Origin: Fratercula arctica
Taxonomy: Eukaryota; Chordata; Aves; Charadriiformes; Alcidae
Direction: 5' to 3'
Assembly (NCBI GenBank): GCA_947846985.1
Contig: CANTUZ010000025.1
Span: forward strand, 8,802,100 to 8,866,099
Length of the DNA stretch: 64,000 nucleotides
The notes beneath the pieces are model-generated. The model ran no database searches and was not told where the DNA came from. It worked only from the letters and a program-made list of their open reading frames with translations. Positions 12,780-23,543 of this stretch are shown piece by piece (the stretch's first letter is position 1; each line of letters begins with the position of its first letter). Both the position numbers and the translations under genes were made by a program.

Positions 12780-13700
12780 TGATGTGCTAACGTCCGTAGG
12801 AAAACTGCCCCGGCGGCCCCGGGGCGGTTCCCGCTGAGGCTGCGGCCACCCGAAGGGAAGGCGCTGCCCAGCTTCTTCCTGGGGCATGCACCGGGAGGGC
12901 GCTTCGCCCCGGCGCTGACCCGCCTCCCATGGCGGCCGGGCGGCCGGCCGGGCGAAGCGCCCCCGCCGCTGGCGGGCTCGGGAGGGCGGTGATGCCCGGG
13001 GAGTGGCTGCCGCTCGCGCTCCCTCCCTGTGGGGGCGGTGCGCTGTTGACGGCGTCAGCCCGCCGGCCCCAGCCACCCCGCCGGCCCCTCCGAGCGGCTC
13101 CCGGCGGGCGACTCGGCGAGACGCGCCGCGGGGGAGCGCGTAGTGGCGCGGCAGGGCGGGCTCCCCCGCTGGGAGCATCGGGCAGATTTCGGCAGCCGCT
13201 GGATGGGAGCGAGGACGGCAGAGCATGCCACCAGCGGGGCGGTTCCGCAGGGACTGACATGCTGCTGAAGGAGGGAAGGCGCCAGCCCCTCCGCCTCTCC
13301 CCGCGGTAGCGAAGGCGATGCTGCAGGGCGCTCCCCGGGCCAGGTGCCAGGCTATCGCCCACAGTAGCCGCGATCGCTGCTGTGACCAGCGCGGCCCCGG
13401 GCGGGCCGAGGCGACGAGCGGCGCAGGCCTACACTCCTCTTCGGGGCGGCGACGGGGGAAGGCGCTGCCTGCACCCGCGGGGCCCCGCGCGGCGGGCTGC
13501 TCCGCGCGGCGGATGCCAGTGCATGAGCTCTGCACCGAGCTGGCGCAGGAGGCGCCCCCGCTCTGCCGCCTCCATCTTGCTCCAGGGCAGCAAGACCTCG
13601 CCGCACGGCCGCGACTGTCAACGCCGGAGCAGCGTCTCCGAGAGCGCCTACCAGACCCAGAGAGCTCTGGATGACTGCAAGATGGTGGGTACTACAAAAG
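12780..13700 (+). promoter_or_regulatory. RGS7BP: CpG island over the RGS7BP promoter and first exon
   Basis: G+C and CpG density jump sharply at about 12,790 and fall after about 13,690, in otherwise AT-rich surroundings. The island contains coding exon 1 near its right end. No TATA box is evident, as expected for a CpG-island promoter. The transcription start cannot be placed from sequence alone. An out-of-frame ATG at 13,513 lies ten bases before the chosen start and could act as an overlapping upstream reading frame. Confidence 0.75.
13523..13684 (+). CDS. RGS7BP: RGS7BP coding exon 1 (residues 1-54)
   Basis: R7BP binds R7-RGS/Gbeta5 complexes (RGS6, 7, 9, 11) and, through C-terminal palmitoylation, shuttles them between plasma membrane and nucleus in neurons. 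This exon encodes the basic, Ser/Arg-rich N terminus, beginning MSSAP and ending 'TQRALDDCKM'; both ends agree with the mammalian protein as I know it. The start is the first in-frame ATG: the frame is open for 47 codons upstream, but without another ATG. The exon ends after an ATG codon at the donor GTGGGT (13,685). The Kozak context is weak (T at -3). The basic block 'RRRRPR' is at residues 8-13. Confidence 0.88.
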
Positions 13701-15477
13701 GGCTTGCCTTAATACTTATATTTTCCGAGTGTTCCCGTCGCTGGCGGTGGTGCCACTCCTCCCGCCAGCATGCCTATTCCCATCACGTGTAGTTGCACTA
13801 TTTTAAAAACTGGAATCCCCGTCGGGAGCGCTGCCCTGTAGCCTAACTCGTAGAGGTTCAAACACGGGAGAGGGGAGGGAAAAACGAGACCTGTGGGGAG
13901 CCGGCAGGGTGCTGCAGGACAGGTAAGATAGGGACCGGAGCCGGGCGCCTGGCCCTGCAGGAGCAGGAGCCCTTGCCCCAGCACATGCTTCTTTCGAGGC
14001 GCTGCCAAGCAGTTGGAGTTGCATTCTGCTAGATCCGGCCAAATCTGTCCCCAGACTTGCACTCACTGCAGCCTAAATAGGTAAATAGTTGCCGCCTCCT
14101 TGTTGCTCGCTGTCTTGTGTGCAGCAACCACACTCTTGCCCTAAAATCCTTCCAAAATAGGATTCAGAACTTGAGGCCTCGAAATTCTGTCCCTGACATA
14201 TGTGGTACCTGTTTCCAGTCTCCCCGGAGTAGCTGACTGCAATTGTAAAATCTCAGATCAGGCACCTGCATCCATGTTATTTTTGGACTATCACATTATG
14301 GTATGACATTTTTCTCCATTCACACTCAAAATGTTTGGATCCTGACACTTTCCTCCAAACCAGCACCATACACCACGTATCTAGCTCCTTGGGCTACAGT
14401 CAGATGGACATTGGGCCCCAAAATTGCTCCTCTCACCAATGACAGAAATAGAAAACAAATGAAGTTGCTGCTACTTGAAAGCTGTATCTTGCTACAGCTC
14501 TGTCCAGTAGCGTTGGAAATATATTACCTGCTACTTCTGTTCTGTTGGATTCTGTCTATTTTTTTCCTCTAATATTGCAAACTGTGCTGGCAGATACCCA
14601 CTCTGATACTTCAAAATCGAGATCAACTCTCAGTGTGCCAAGGAACAAAAGCTGCCACAGTAGCTCTATAAATATACCTAACAAGTGGATCCCACTGGGT
14701 CCTGCCTTTTTTCTCATTCATGACAGCATAATTTGGTTAGTTAAACAGAAGTGCTAGCTTTGTTTCTTCGCTGTTTATCTGGTAGAATTCACTGATTAGA
14801 AATAAAATATGATTTACAGATGGATTGTCAAAGTGTAGTAACATTCAGGAGATAAAACCAATGTTTTTTTTTTTTCCTTTTTCTGTCTCAATGCTGCAAC
14901 ATCAGTATGGTTTTGTTTTCCTTGGCAATGCTGAGGGGGAGGATGAGACACTTTTCTCTTTTTCTTAATGCAGAATAATTACATTATAACAGAACGTAGC
15001 ACAATTTTTTTTTTCTCTGATGCTTTTGTGCACCCTCTACAGAAAGAGAGAGTTTAAGCCAGGTTTAGCAGAGTACAAGTATTGTGCCTGGGACTTCCGT
15101 GTGCTTTTTTTTTTTGGGTTTTTTTTTTTTTGCAGATATATCAGAATGCATTGGGATTGGTTTTCTGCTCCAAAAGCAGAGAAACCTATTTGCTACTCTT
15201 ACAATGAAATTTAGGAAAGCATGGTAAAAAATGAGTCCCAATACTATTCTCAGTTATACAGAGTAATTGCAGTGGGATGCATGAAGAGCCAGAATGTTGC
15301 AGAATTGACTCATTTTCTGAGTATGAGAATTTGAAGGCTTGACTTAAAAATTTGGTAGGTCTGATAGAATCCAAGTGCCAGACCCAGGTTTTTAGCATGC
15401 TTGTATGTTGGAATATGTTGAACTCCTGGTGGTAATGCTGGCTGCAGCCTTATGAGCAGTTACTCTTGTCTGTTTTT
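13685..15477 (+). other. 5' part of RGS7BP intron 1
   Basis: It begins with the splice donor of exon 1 and stays GC-rich to about 14,000. It contains homopolymer T runs near 14,865, 15,008 and 15,105-15,132. No exon or repeat family was recognised. Confidence 0.55.
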
Positions 15478-15483
15478 ATGTAG

Positions 15484-15885
15484 TGGCGGGTCCAAACCGA
15501 CTCTCAGTCATGCAGGCACAGGGAAAGACGAACGCACCAATATGATGCAAGTCAATTCCAACTTTATTCAGCTTAATCGTTACATTTATAGTATTATGCT
15601 ATCTGTTCACGCGCTCTAACTCCTACTGATTGGCTGCATGCTATTTTCACGAGCTGTCCACGCGCAGGCAGCATCCTGCTGATAGGTTGAAGGTCGATTG
15701 CCACGCGCTTCTCAGTGTCTTCTAACTGGTCGTCTCTGACTGTTCACACGGAGCAGCAGCTTTGCTTTTCACATTCCTTTCCTTGCTGGTATCTCCTGGC
15801 ACTTGCTTCTCAAGGTGCCTCTCACGGGTACAGCTTTGTCTCATCAAGGCCAAACAGATTCCCTATGCTACTCTCTATCTCCACA
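15484..15885 (-). repeat. 3' LTR of the class II provirus (family A)
   Basis: It is 402 bp and runs TG to CA. AATAAA reads on the minus strand near 15,572. A purine-rich tract (minus strand, at about 15,886-15,905, 'AAAAAAGGGGGAAT') directly precedes it and is the likely polypurine tract. Confidence 0.9.
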
Positions 15886-16036
15886 ATTCCCCCTTTTTTA
15901 TTTTTTCTACAACAAAGCTTAATTAATCATTTTTTGCACTATTTTTTGTAAGTAGACTAAAATACAGCACATGACAAGCATTGGATAACAAAGATGACAT
16001 GTTTAGAAAATTTAAAGCATAAGTTGCTTTATACAA

Positions 16037-16702
16037 TCACTCTTGAGGTGTCATACCGATGGGATTCCCCCTTTTTCGTTTATCAAGCATGGTTTTTAAG
16101 GTATGATGAATACGTTTCAGAATTGCTTGCCCAGTTGGGGAATGAGGAATACCGGTGACATGTTTGATACCCCATGTCTGTAAAGAGGCCTGTATTTTAG
16201 CGAACACATAAGCTGGTCTGTTATTAGTTTTTACAGTTTTCGGTACTCCCATGACTGCAAGGCATTGCAACTAATGTCGAATAACATCACGAGCCTTCTC
16301 TCCTGTAGGAGCACTAGTTACAACAAGGTGAAAAAACAAATCAACTGAAACATGTACATAGCGCAAATGTCCAAATTCCATAATGTGCATAACATTGGAT
16401 TGCCAAAGTTCATCAGGTGTAAGCCCTCGCAGGGTAATCCCCACAAATGATGGCAGAGGAGCCAGCTGCTGACAGCACAAACGACCCTGCGAAATCAATC
16501 GTGCTGACATTTCAATCATCATAGTTACTGTTTTTTGAAAAGGTATGTGGCAAAAATACCCACTCTAATGCAGTCAGGCTCTTTGCGAGTGTATCATCCC
16601 ACTGTCCTATCAGGGCGTAAGGTTGAAATTCTTGATGTATCATAAACAAATCTGCAATGTGCTGTAATGCTTTCTGAGCTGTTGGGGTTAATGAACGTGG
16701 AA
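16037..16702 (-). pseudogene. Retroviral pol remnant: RT tail and integrase core, catalytically dead
   Basis: The upstream part (16,702-16,523) encodes an RT connection-like segment ('IGQWDDTLAK'). It runs straight into integrase, so RNase H and the start of integrase are deleted. The integrase core follows at 16,522-16,037. An in-frame TAG lies at 16,271-16,273. At the three positions where retroviral integrases have the D,D,E triad, this copy reads N ('WQSNVMH'), N ('VKTNNRPAY') and K ('GQAILKRIH'). Each change is explained by a single G-to-A on the coding strand. The enzyme cannot be active. Confidence 0.85.
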
Positions 16703-16925
16703 CCTACCAGGGAGGGGGGGCAGGCAGACACAGCACTTCAGGGCGTCCCCTTTATCTTCAAAGTGCGCTCATGTGTATCCCCTGCTCTCCGACCCGAGAC
16801 AGCCCCCTTATATCCTGCCCCGGATTGAGTGGAAAACTACAGGCTAGGGTCCCTGCACGCATGGCTAGCGCATGCAGGGAGCCTCACCAGACTCATGATC
16901 CAGCTTTGCTAACTGCGGATGTCTG
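16703..16925 (-). repeat. LTR-like fragment inside the class II provirus (source C)
   Basis: On the minus strand this piece has a TATA-like 'GGATATAAGGGGG' near 16,815 followed by a 'GATAAAGGGG' stretch, which is the layout of an LTR U3-R region. It follows the env 3' region and stops abruptly at integrase-side pol sequence, as a recombination junction would. The boundaries are approximate and no second copy exists in the window. Confidence 0.5.
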
Positions 16926-17078
16926 ATACCTGACTCCCTTGTACTCCCTTCTTGTTATCTTCTTCTTTGAAAGTTAGGTTCTCATGGATACACATATAGC
17001 TTTTCAGCAACAGTACCAAGTCCCTTTTTCCCAACATGTATACTGGGTTTGGTTCAACTAGGAATTTTCCGTCGTGTC

Positions 17079-17675
17079 TCACTCGGACCATCCTCTGTTA
17101 TCCCTTACACATGCCACCCCATGGCCCATAGTTGGGACACGACAATATTCTATAACTCGTACAAGGGTATGATGCAAAGCAGCATCTACAATTGATCGTA
17201 TAATGCTTATTAGACATGGCAAATAGCATACTAAACATAACAGACAGATTCCTTCCACACAGACAATGAGTATAATTTCCTTCAACCAACCCCAAGTCCA
17301 TCCAGCAAAGAGATTTCACCCAGTGGTCTCCACAAGTTGCTGGCTCGGTCGGTGCAGTTCTTGCAACTGGGCATGGATGGATTTGGAGTGGTCACTTAGA
17401 TTCATACAACACAGTCCTTTAAAATCTTGACAACTGTGTCCGTGAGCTAAAAGCAAAAAATCAATAGCAGCTCTGTTTTGCAGCATTGCATGTTGAATAC
17501 TATCTACATCTAGCAATAACTCAGAAACAGCTGTACTAGTAGCATTACTAAACTTATCCCTGGCAGCGAGAGAGTCCTTGTTTTCAAGAATCCTTGGCAG
17601 CGAAAGAGTCCTTGTTAGCAAGAGCGTGTGTGGACTCCCTGTTCTTGCTGGTACTGTGCTTTGATCTTCTTCCAC
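17079..17675 (-). pseudogene. Retroviral env transmembrane-subunit remnant, alpharetrovirus-like
   Basis: The minus-strand frame at 17,675-17,316 contains the heptad/immunosuppressive-region motif '[15 protein letters not shown]' followed by a CX6CC motif (C-QDFKGL-CC) and '[11 protein letters not shown]', the arrangement of avian leukosis-type TM proteins. An in-frame TGA at 17,316-17,318 separates it from the next frame (17,285-17,079), which carries a hydrophobic membrane anchor ('LIVCVEGICLLCLVCYL') and a cytoplasmic tail. The surface subunit is absent. The upstream ~100 bases are foreign LTR sequence, so the true env part starts near 17,555. Fragment only; no functional glycoprotein is encoded. 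Confidence 0.85.
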
Positions 17676-17875
17676 AACAGGCCAAGATTCTCAAGCAGCT
17701 AGATAAGGTGTCCCTGAGTCCATTACAGACTGATGTCATCTAAGTGTTTTTCTTGCAAGCATCTGAGACTGAATAACAATGAGTGTGATAGATGTGTTTT
17801 CCAGCACCCAGGTGCGAGTCCCTTGAGCATATTTACAATCCTCCTTGCTGATCTTCCGTTGCTTTCCCATATTCC
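17555..17875 (-). repeat. Fragment of LTR family B inside the class II provirus
   Basis: It closely matches the solo LTR at 1,748-2,246 over the segment from 'ggcagcgaaagagtcc' to 'cgttgctttccca', with small deletions. It marks a second retroviral source within the provirus. Confidence 0.8.
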
Positions 17876-18784
17876 ACCCCCCGCTCAAGAGACCGCTTCT
17901 GCTGGGGTTCATTTAGTCTCGCAGGGTATAACACAGAGTAATTTACAAAGGTGTGCAATAACATATATACATATAGGAAAAAAAACCCCAAAACATATCT
18001 CTATAGTACTGCTTGAATCAGGTGTCCTATTACTCTTTTTCTGCCGCTTTCTCATAGCACGCATGGCATACTTTTGTTCCCTTTATTTTTTTATTTTTTT
18101 TTTCTTTTTTTCTTTTTTTCTTTTCTTTTTTTCTCTCTTCCCCCCCCCCCCATCACTTACGGCTGACATAAAAGTCTGCCTTTGCAACAAGAGCTCACCC
18201 TTAAGTTTCTCATTTTCCTACAGAGCATCCTATAGATTTTAGCTTAACTACTTTTCCCAATCAACCATGATCTTATAGGCAAACAACAAACAACCAGCCA
18301 TACGCCCTGCATGGGTAAGCCGTTCCCGAGACTGTAAGCATGTCGGCTGGCGAAAACTCCCCCAATATTTCAGGACTTCCATCAGTTCTATGGCCCATCA
18401 TGGTCTATCTACCTGGGGTGCGCTTGCCTTACATCTAAACATTGTGTATCTACAAACTTCTTCGCTTGACGGAGTGTCAGCCCTAGTCGCGTATGAGCAC
18501 AGTACCACACCGGGCAGAACACCTGCTCAAGCGGAGTCACCAAACGACACTGCACACAGCAACAAACAAACAGTAGCACAGATGCTGATCAGCAGATATA
18601 AATTGGTGCCCACACACACTTACACAGCAGACATACAAAAACACCACTTCTATCTCAGGGAGACGGCTGGGGGGGAGGGGAGGGGGTGAGGCGGGCAGCA
18701 GCGGGAGCAAAGCAGCTCCAGCTCCATCCTTCTCCCCCGACATTCTGACAATACACTGCAATACCCCGATTCCGGCTGCGCACA
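17876..18784 (-). other. Non-coding retroviral 3' internal region, pyrimidine-rich tract
   Basis: This lies just upstream (minus strand) of the family B LTR fragment and so is probably the 3' internal end of that second element. It contains an unusually long pyrimidine run on the plus strand (about 18,085-18,152, T-rich then C11), which is a polypurine run on the minus strand. No protein domain is visible. Confidence 0.5.
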
Positions 18785-20133
18785 CATAAGCAAAATTTGA
18801 TTTTTAAAAAAGGAAAGTAATAAAGTCATCACGTATTTGTTGCCATACCCGTATTGCATTACTGTTCGTTGCAAATGACTTACAGTCTTCCAATCAAATG
18901 GCACCCATTCCCTATGACCCCCCGTGTTAATACTGGGAAGGCCAAAAGAGGTTCCGGTAGCCTCTGGCCCTCTATCACTGCATGTTCTATAATACCTTTC
19001 CACCTTTGTCCTGTATCGAAAGTTGGATCTTTCCGCACCGGTCCCCCTCCGGGGCTAGATCCCCCCACAGCTCCTTTTTGTTCCATACCCTTTTCGACAG
19101 TTAACTCTGCCTCACTTGTTGCCCTTTCTTTTGCATTTTCCCATCTCCTTTCCTGCCCTCTTTTCCAAGCCGCCCGTTCTTCCTCCCCTACTCCAGTCCC
19201 AAATTTCTGAGTCAAATACTCATTCGCATCCTGTAAACCCATCTCCCCATCGTTTAACAGTGTACAAATCCATCTCCTCACTTTCTGCTCTTTAACATTA
19301 TCTCCCTTTTCTGATACATTATACTGTTGTGCATTCCCAGACTCGTCCGCTGCTGTCTCAGATGGAGCACCCGTTCCCGGACTCCCACACATCCTCTCCT
19401 CAACCGCCTGCAAACCCTCCTTGATAACCTCATGAGCCTTTTTATAAGCAGCCCGTATCGCGCCCGCTTTCGAACCCTTATCAAGTCTCTGCATTTCCGC
19501 GAGCAATTGCTACATAGTGTTCTGTTGTTCGCGGAGAGCGTCACGGAGCTCCGCAGTATCTTTAGGTGGATAGACGGTTTTCAGACGAATGTCCTCGGAG
19601 GATGATGATGTTTCCATAGGCTGAGGAGAGTCAGGGGGAACCTGTGTGGATGACTCCGGTAGACCAGAGTACGGTGGAGCAGTCGGTTGCAGAGGTGTGA
19701 GAGGTGGCAGCGAAAATGTCCATCCATCAGACGCCCCCCAGAACTCCTTTTCTGACTGCTTTATTACAGGAAATGCATTGGAGGACAAACTGTTTCCCTC
19801 TTCCCCAGCTGCATCTAACACCCTCTGGGCTGTGGCAGCAATAACAGCTGATCCATGCATGCCTGCAACCAGTCCCTTCACCTGTCGATAAGTGCCTGCC
19901 AGGTTCCGGGCTTCCTTATTCTCTGACTGCACTGCTTCCCACATTTCCACTCCAATTCTAGTCCATGTTGAAAGGTCAAACAACTGAGTCGGATCTCTGA
20001 GCAATCCTCGTCGTCGGCACCAAGATAATAGTTCCAGTAAAGCACCCTTACTGAGGTTTTCCCTGGCATTTTTTGCCAGCTGCAGCAAACTTTGTACCGC
20101 TGCCTTTTCCACAGCTGATACAGCCGAACCCAT
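18785..20133 (-). pseudogene. Class II gag remnant: matrix, linker and partial capsid
   Basis: The frame starts MGSAVS, with the Gly-2/Ser-6 pattern of an N-myristoylated matrix protein, and continues with 'LLSWCRRRGLLRDP' and a Pro-rich linker. An in-frame TAG near 19,507 breaks it. The next frame (19,506-18,880) runs into the linker and the start of capsid. A frameshift near 18,950 moves the capsid N-terminal domain ('WVPFDWKTVSHLQ') to another frame, ending about 18,785. The rest of gag is missing. The family match is to betaretroviral/ERVK gag by overall pattern; no database comparison was possible. Confidence 0.8.
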
Positions 20134-20275
20134 ACTACCGTTCCCACTCTAGGTGGCTCCCACTTCCCGTGGGGTTGTGGATCCGCTCCTGCCTCTCTCG
20201 GGCAGCCCGGCCTACCTTGGCGCCGGCGGTAGTATCCCCGCGTTTCTTACTCCGGTCTTCGGTCCAACAATGCTC

Positions 20276-20293
20276 ATCACGTCGGGGTCACCA
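20276..20293 (-). promoter_or_regulatory. Retroviral primer-binding site for tRNA-Trp
   Basis: The minus strand reads TGGTGACCCCGACGTGAT, all 18 bases matching the tRNA-Trp primer site used by avian leukosis/sarcoma viruses. It starts two bases after the end of the 5' LTR. Confidence 0.93.
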
Positions 20294-20295
20294 TT

Positions 20296-20695
20296 TGCCG
20301 GGTCCAAACCAACTCTCAGTCGTGCAGGCACAGGGAAAGATGAACGCACCAATATGATGCAAGTCAATTCCAACTTTATTCAGCTTAATCGTTACATTTA
20401 TAGTATTATGCTATCTGTTCACGCGCTCTAACTCCTACTGATTGGCTGCATGCTATTTTCACGAGCTGTCCACGCGCAGGCAGCATCCTGCTGATAGGTT
20501 GAAGGTCGATTGCCACGCGCTTCTCAGTGTCTTCTAACTGGTCGTCTCTGACTGTTCACACGGAGCAGCAGCTTTGCTTTTCACATTCCTTTCCTTGCTG
20601 GTATCTCCTGGCGCTTGCTTCTCAAGGTGCCTCTCACGGGTACAGCTTTGTCTCATCAAGGCCAAACAGATTCCCTACGCTACTCTATCTCCACA
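20296..20695 (-). repeat. 5' LTR of the class II provirus (family A)
   Basis: It is 400 bp and nearly identical to the 3' LTR at 15,484-15,885. The CA end abuts 'AA' and then the primer site. The outer edge abuts the target repeat 'atgtag'. Confidence 0.92.
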
Positions 20696-20701
20696 ATGTA
20701 G

Positions 20702-21435
20702 TTTGGAAATTGAGGTCAAATTAGCAAAACAAAGATAAATAAATATACTGTTCCACTGCTCCTGGCCTACCACCCTCGTCACCATGTGGAGCAAATGGTC
20801 TGATGTGCTTTCTTTCAGAAGACAGCAAATGCTTTGTTTCCTTAAAATATAATCCCAAATAGAAGATCAGTGGAACTAAACAATAATGATCTTTCCATCA
20901 CTTTAAGGTACCCATTTATCCAATAGCATCCACGTGTATCTGCTGGATATTAGATTTCTGTGAAAAGGTTGAAGTGTTTATTTACTCCTTTGTTTTCTCC
21001 CCCACCCCCCCATTGGAAAAAGTGCTTTCTAGAATCCTAACCAGAGAGTGCCTATCTGGTACATCTCAGCTAATAGCTTCTAATAAGTTTTAAGACTGAA
21101 AGTTGTGTTAGAGGCCAGTGACAGAACAGAAATCATTAAAAAATAAATTAGCAAAATCTCCCATGTAAAAGCAAATGCTACATCACAATCCCTAATTTTG
21201 CTGTTAATCAAGAAGCAGGAAGAGCAAAGGCAATAATTTCTGGAGATATTTTTGTCTTACACGATAGCAAAAAATAACTTCATGCTACTAGTAAAACAAC
21301 TGGGGTTTTTTGTCTGCTTAATATTTAAGACTAATAACTCAAATGCTTTCAGAGATTAAAAGACCAAACACTACTTACCTGCAAATAAACATTTATACAC
21401 CACAGAAGAGCCAGCTGGCATGGAGGCCCTAGGCG
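20702..21435 (+). other. Intron 1 sequence between two retroelement blocks
   Basis: AT-rich intronic DNA continuing from the empty-site sequence left of the class II provirus. No exon or repeat was recognised. Confidence 0.5.
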
Positions 21436-21548
21436 TTTAGTAAATCTTAGGCACATGATCCTGTATGCCATTAAGTTTGGAGCAACAGGAACAAGCCATT
21501 TTTAAATTTTTGTTTGTTTGTTTGTTTTTATCAGTGTAATTAAGTATC
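21436..21548 (+). repeat. Left copy of a ~110-bp duplication flanking the large TE nest
   Basis: The stretch from 'taaatcttaggcac' to 'atcagtgtaattaa' recurs in the same orientation at about 47,599-47,718, immediately before exon 2. By eye the identity is roughly 85% outside indels. Confidence 0.75.
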
Positions 21549-22110
21549 TGTTGTGGTTTGGGCCAGGTTGGCCAATGACAAGACAACAGACACTCTTCCC
21601 CACCTCTCACTCCCATGAGAGGAAAAAGAGAGATAGATTCATGAGTTTAGAAAAAAAAAATTAAATTACTTTAACAAAATAAAAAAGAAAATAATGAAAT
21701 AGATACAACATATACAAAGCCATATCAAGCTCCCAGGGGGATACCACCAGGAGGCACTGGAAAAGTTCCAGACTACACTCAATGACAAACCGGAACTGGA
21801 TTCCAGAACACACTGACAGAGAATAAAAAGTAGACAATCTAATACAGTCCTCAAACAACAGTCATCAAAGAAAGAGAGCCACAAAAGAAGAACCCTTCCA
21901 TCCCTCAGCTTTTATACTGAGCATGGCAGATGGGATGGAATACCCTATTGGTCAGTTTGGGTCACCTGACCGTCCACTCCTCCCCACAGGTGCAACCCCT
22001 CCACAGGGTAAACAACCCAGTCAGCTGACCCTGGTTGCCACAGCAACAAGGATAACCAAGAGCCTCTCCCACTGAACAGAGTTGGCTCTGCTCCACCCCA
22101 AAACAGGACA
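21549..22110 (-). repeat. 3' LTR of the old ERVL (family D variant, 562 bp)
   Basis: It starts TGTTGTGGTTTGGGCC and ends CCCAAAACAGGACA in plus-strand reading, with a TATA box on the minus strand near 21,915. It is followed by a polypurine-type tract (minus strand 'AATAAGGGGTGGAA') and ERVL internal sequence. Confidence 0.85.
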
Positions 22111-23150
22111 TTCCACCCCTTATTCCATACCATTTGCATCATGCTCAGATCTCTAATACTTCTTATCCATCAAATATATACATATGCATGTACAGATATA
22201 TACACAGATCAGTCATTTATGATTTATCTTTACATACAAGAGTTCGTTAAGTCCATTTAGTTCATAATTATAGAATTTCATCTATTATAGTGAACTCAGG
22301 ACTGATTATTCTCACCCCGGGTCAAATGTCCTTGATGTACACATTGAACTTCTCCATTCTTCAGCATCATCCACCAAGTACATCCAGGTCCTTGAGCAAA
22401 AACAGTCCCACGAATGGGTTTGCCTTTGCCTGAGGCAGGAAAAACTCAAACAGTTTTCCCCAGCATATTCCTTTCATGCACCACAGGGACTTTATCCCCT
22501 TCTACAGTATGTAAAAGGTCTGATTGAGCAGGACCAGCTCGATTGGTGGATCCCCTGGTGTTAACTAACCAAGTAGCTTGTACTAAATGCTTCTCCCAAT
22601 TTTTAAAGGATCCACCACCCATTGCCTTCAGGGTAGATTTTAATAGTCCATTGTATCGCTCAATTTTCCCAGAAGCTGGTGCGTGATAGGGGATATGATA
22701 TACCCACTCAATGCCATGTTCTTTGGCCCAATTACTTATAAGACTGTTTTTGAAATGAGTCCCATTGTCTGATTCAATTCTTTCTGGAGTACCATGTCGC
22801 CACAAGACTTGCCTTTCAAGGCCCAGGATGGTATTCCGGGCAGTGGCATGGGGCATGGCATAGGTTTCCAACCATCCGGTGCTTCCTTCCACTATTGTAA
22901 GCACATAGCGCTTACCCTGGAGGGTTTGAGGGAGTGTGATGCAGTCAATTTGCCAGGCCTCCCCATATTTATATTTCAACCATCGTCCCCCATACCACAA
23001 AGGTGTTAACTGTTTAGCTTGCTTGATTTCGACGCATCCATGGTTAAATCCACCTCTCGGTCACAGGCCCATATGTTGCATCTCTTCCTTGATGACCTGA
23101 GGTGTCATGGGCCCACCAAGCTAAAAATAGTTCACCTCTATGTTCCCAAT
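22111..23150 (-). pseudogene. Old ERVL: 3' untranslated region and integrase
   Basis: The minus-strand frame 23,000-22,446 (184 codons) encodes an ERVL integrase core. The catalytic triad is intact in this fragment: D in 'AWQIDCITLP', D in 'IESDNGTHF' and E in 'SGKIERYNG'. The C-terminal domain follows ('VEGDKVPVV'). The 3' part, 22,445-22,111, is untranslated, with no env gene. The frame upstream is cut at 23,150 by insertion of a younger ERVL. The pol gene continues at 28,471 and at 47,099. Confidence 0.88.
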
Positions 23151-23543
23151 TGTCATGGTTTAGCCTCAGATGGCAACAAAGTACCACGCGGCTGCTCTCT
23201 CAAGCTGCACCCCCCCCCCCAACCGTGGGGGGAGAATCGGAAGAAAAAGGCAAAACGTGGGGGTTTTGCCCCAAACAACAAAGGCAGTTTAAGAGAACAG
23301 CAATGGGAACAGCAAAACAACAATAACACCGATAGAGGAAAACAACAAACGTGATTACAGTACCACCGCTCACCGACCGGACCCAGGATGCCCCAGCCAA
23401 CTCCCAAGCACAACTTCTTGCCTCCTCCCCCGGCCGCTCCCAGCTACCGACTACCAACGGGACACGGCTCACATGCAATGGAATACCTGTACCCCTGCCA
23501 GAGCCTGGGGAAAATTAACCCTATCCCCACTAGAACCAGGACA
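23151..23543 (-). repeat. 3' LTR of ERVL provirus 1 (family E, poly-C variant)
   Basis: It is 393 bp and runs TGTCATGGTTTAGCC to AGAACCAGGACA in plus-strand reading. It carries a run of about ten C and a 'gtggggggag' segment, shared only with the LTR at 28,152-28,470. Confidence 0.88.

Larger units (their letters stand above)
15484..20695 (-). mobile_element. Class II (ERVK-like) provirus with mosaic interior, 5.2 kb
   Basis: Two LTRs of about 400 bp (15,484-15,885 and 20,296-20,695) bound the element. A perfect 6-bp target duplication 'atgtag' flanks it (15,478-15,483 and 20,696-20,701). The primer site at 20,276-20,293 matches tRNA-Trp. On the minus strand the order is: 5' LTR, primer site, gag matrix and partial capsid (20,133 to about 18,785), non-coding sequence plus a foreign LTR fragment (about 18,785-17,555), env transmembrane subunit (17,675-17,079), a second foreign LTR-like piece (about 16,925-16,703), RT tail plus integrase (16,702-16,037), 3' LTR. 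Env standing before integrase is the reverse of the retroviral gene order. By eye the two LTRs differ at six bases and one 2-bp indel, so the insertion is young. Confidence 0.88.

Noticed and set aside
13382..13522. N-terminal extension of RGS7BP in frame upstream of 13,523
   Set aside because: The frame is open, but the only possible upstream start is GTG. The known protein begins at the MSSAP methionine.
12657..13535. Long minus-strand open frame (292 codons) over the CpG island
   Set aside because: GC-rich DNA has few stops on either strand. The translation is low-complexity Arg/Ala/Pro and overlaps the well-supported RGS7BP exon on the other strand.
18062..18152. Long pyrimidine tract considered as a splice acceptor of a host exon
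   Set aside because: It lies inside the mosaic provirus, with no conserved exon after it.
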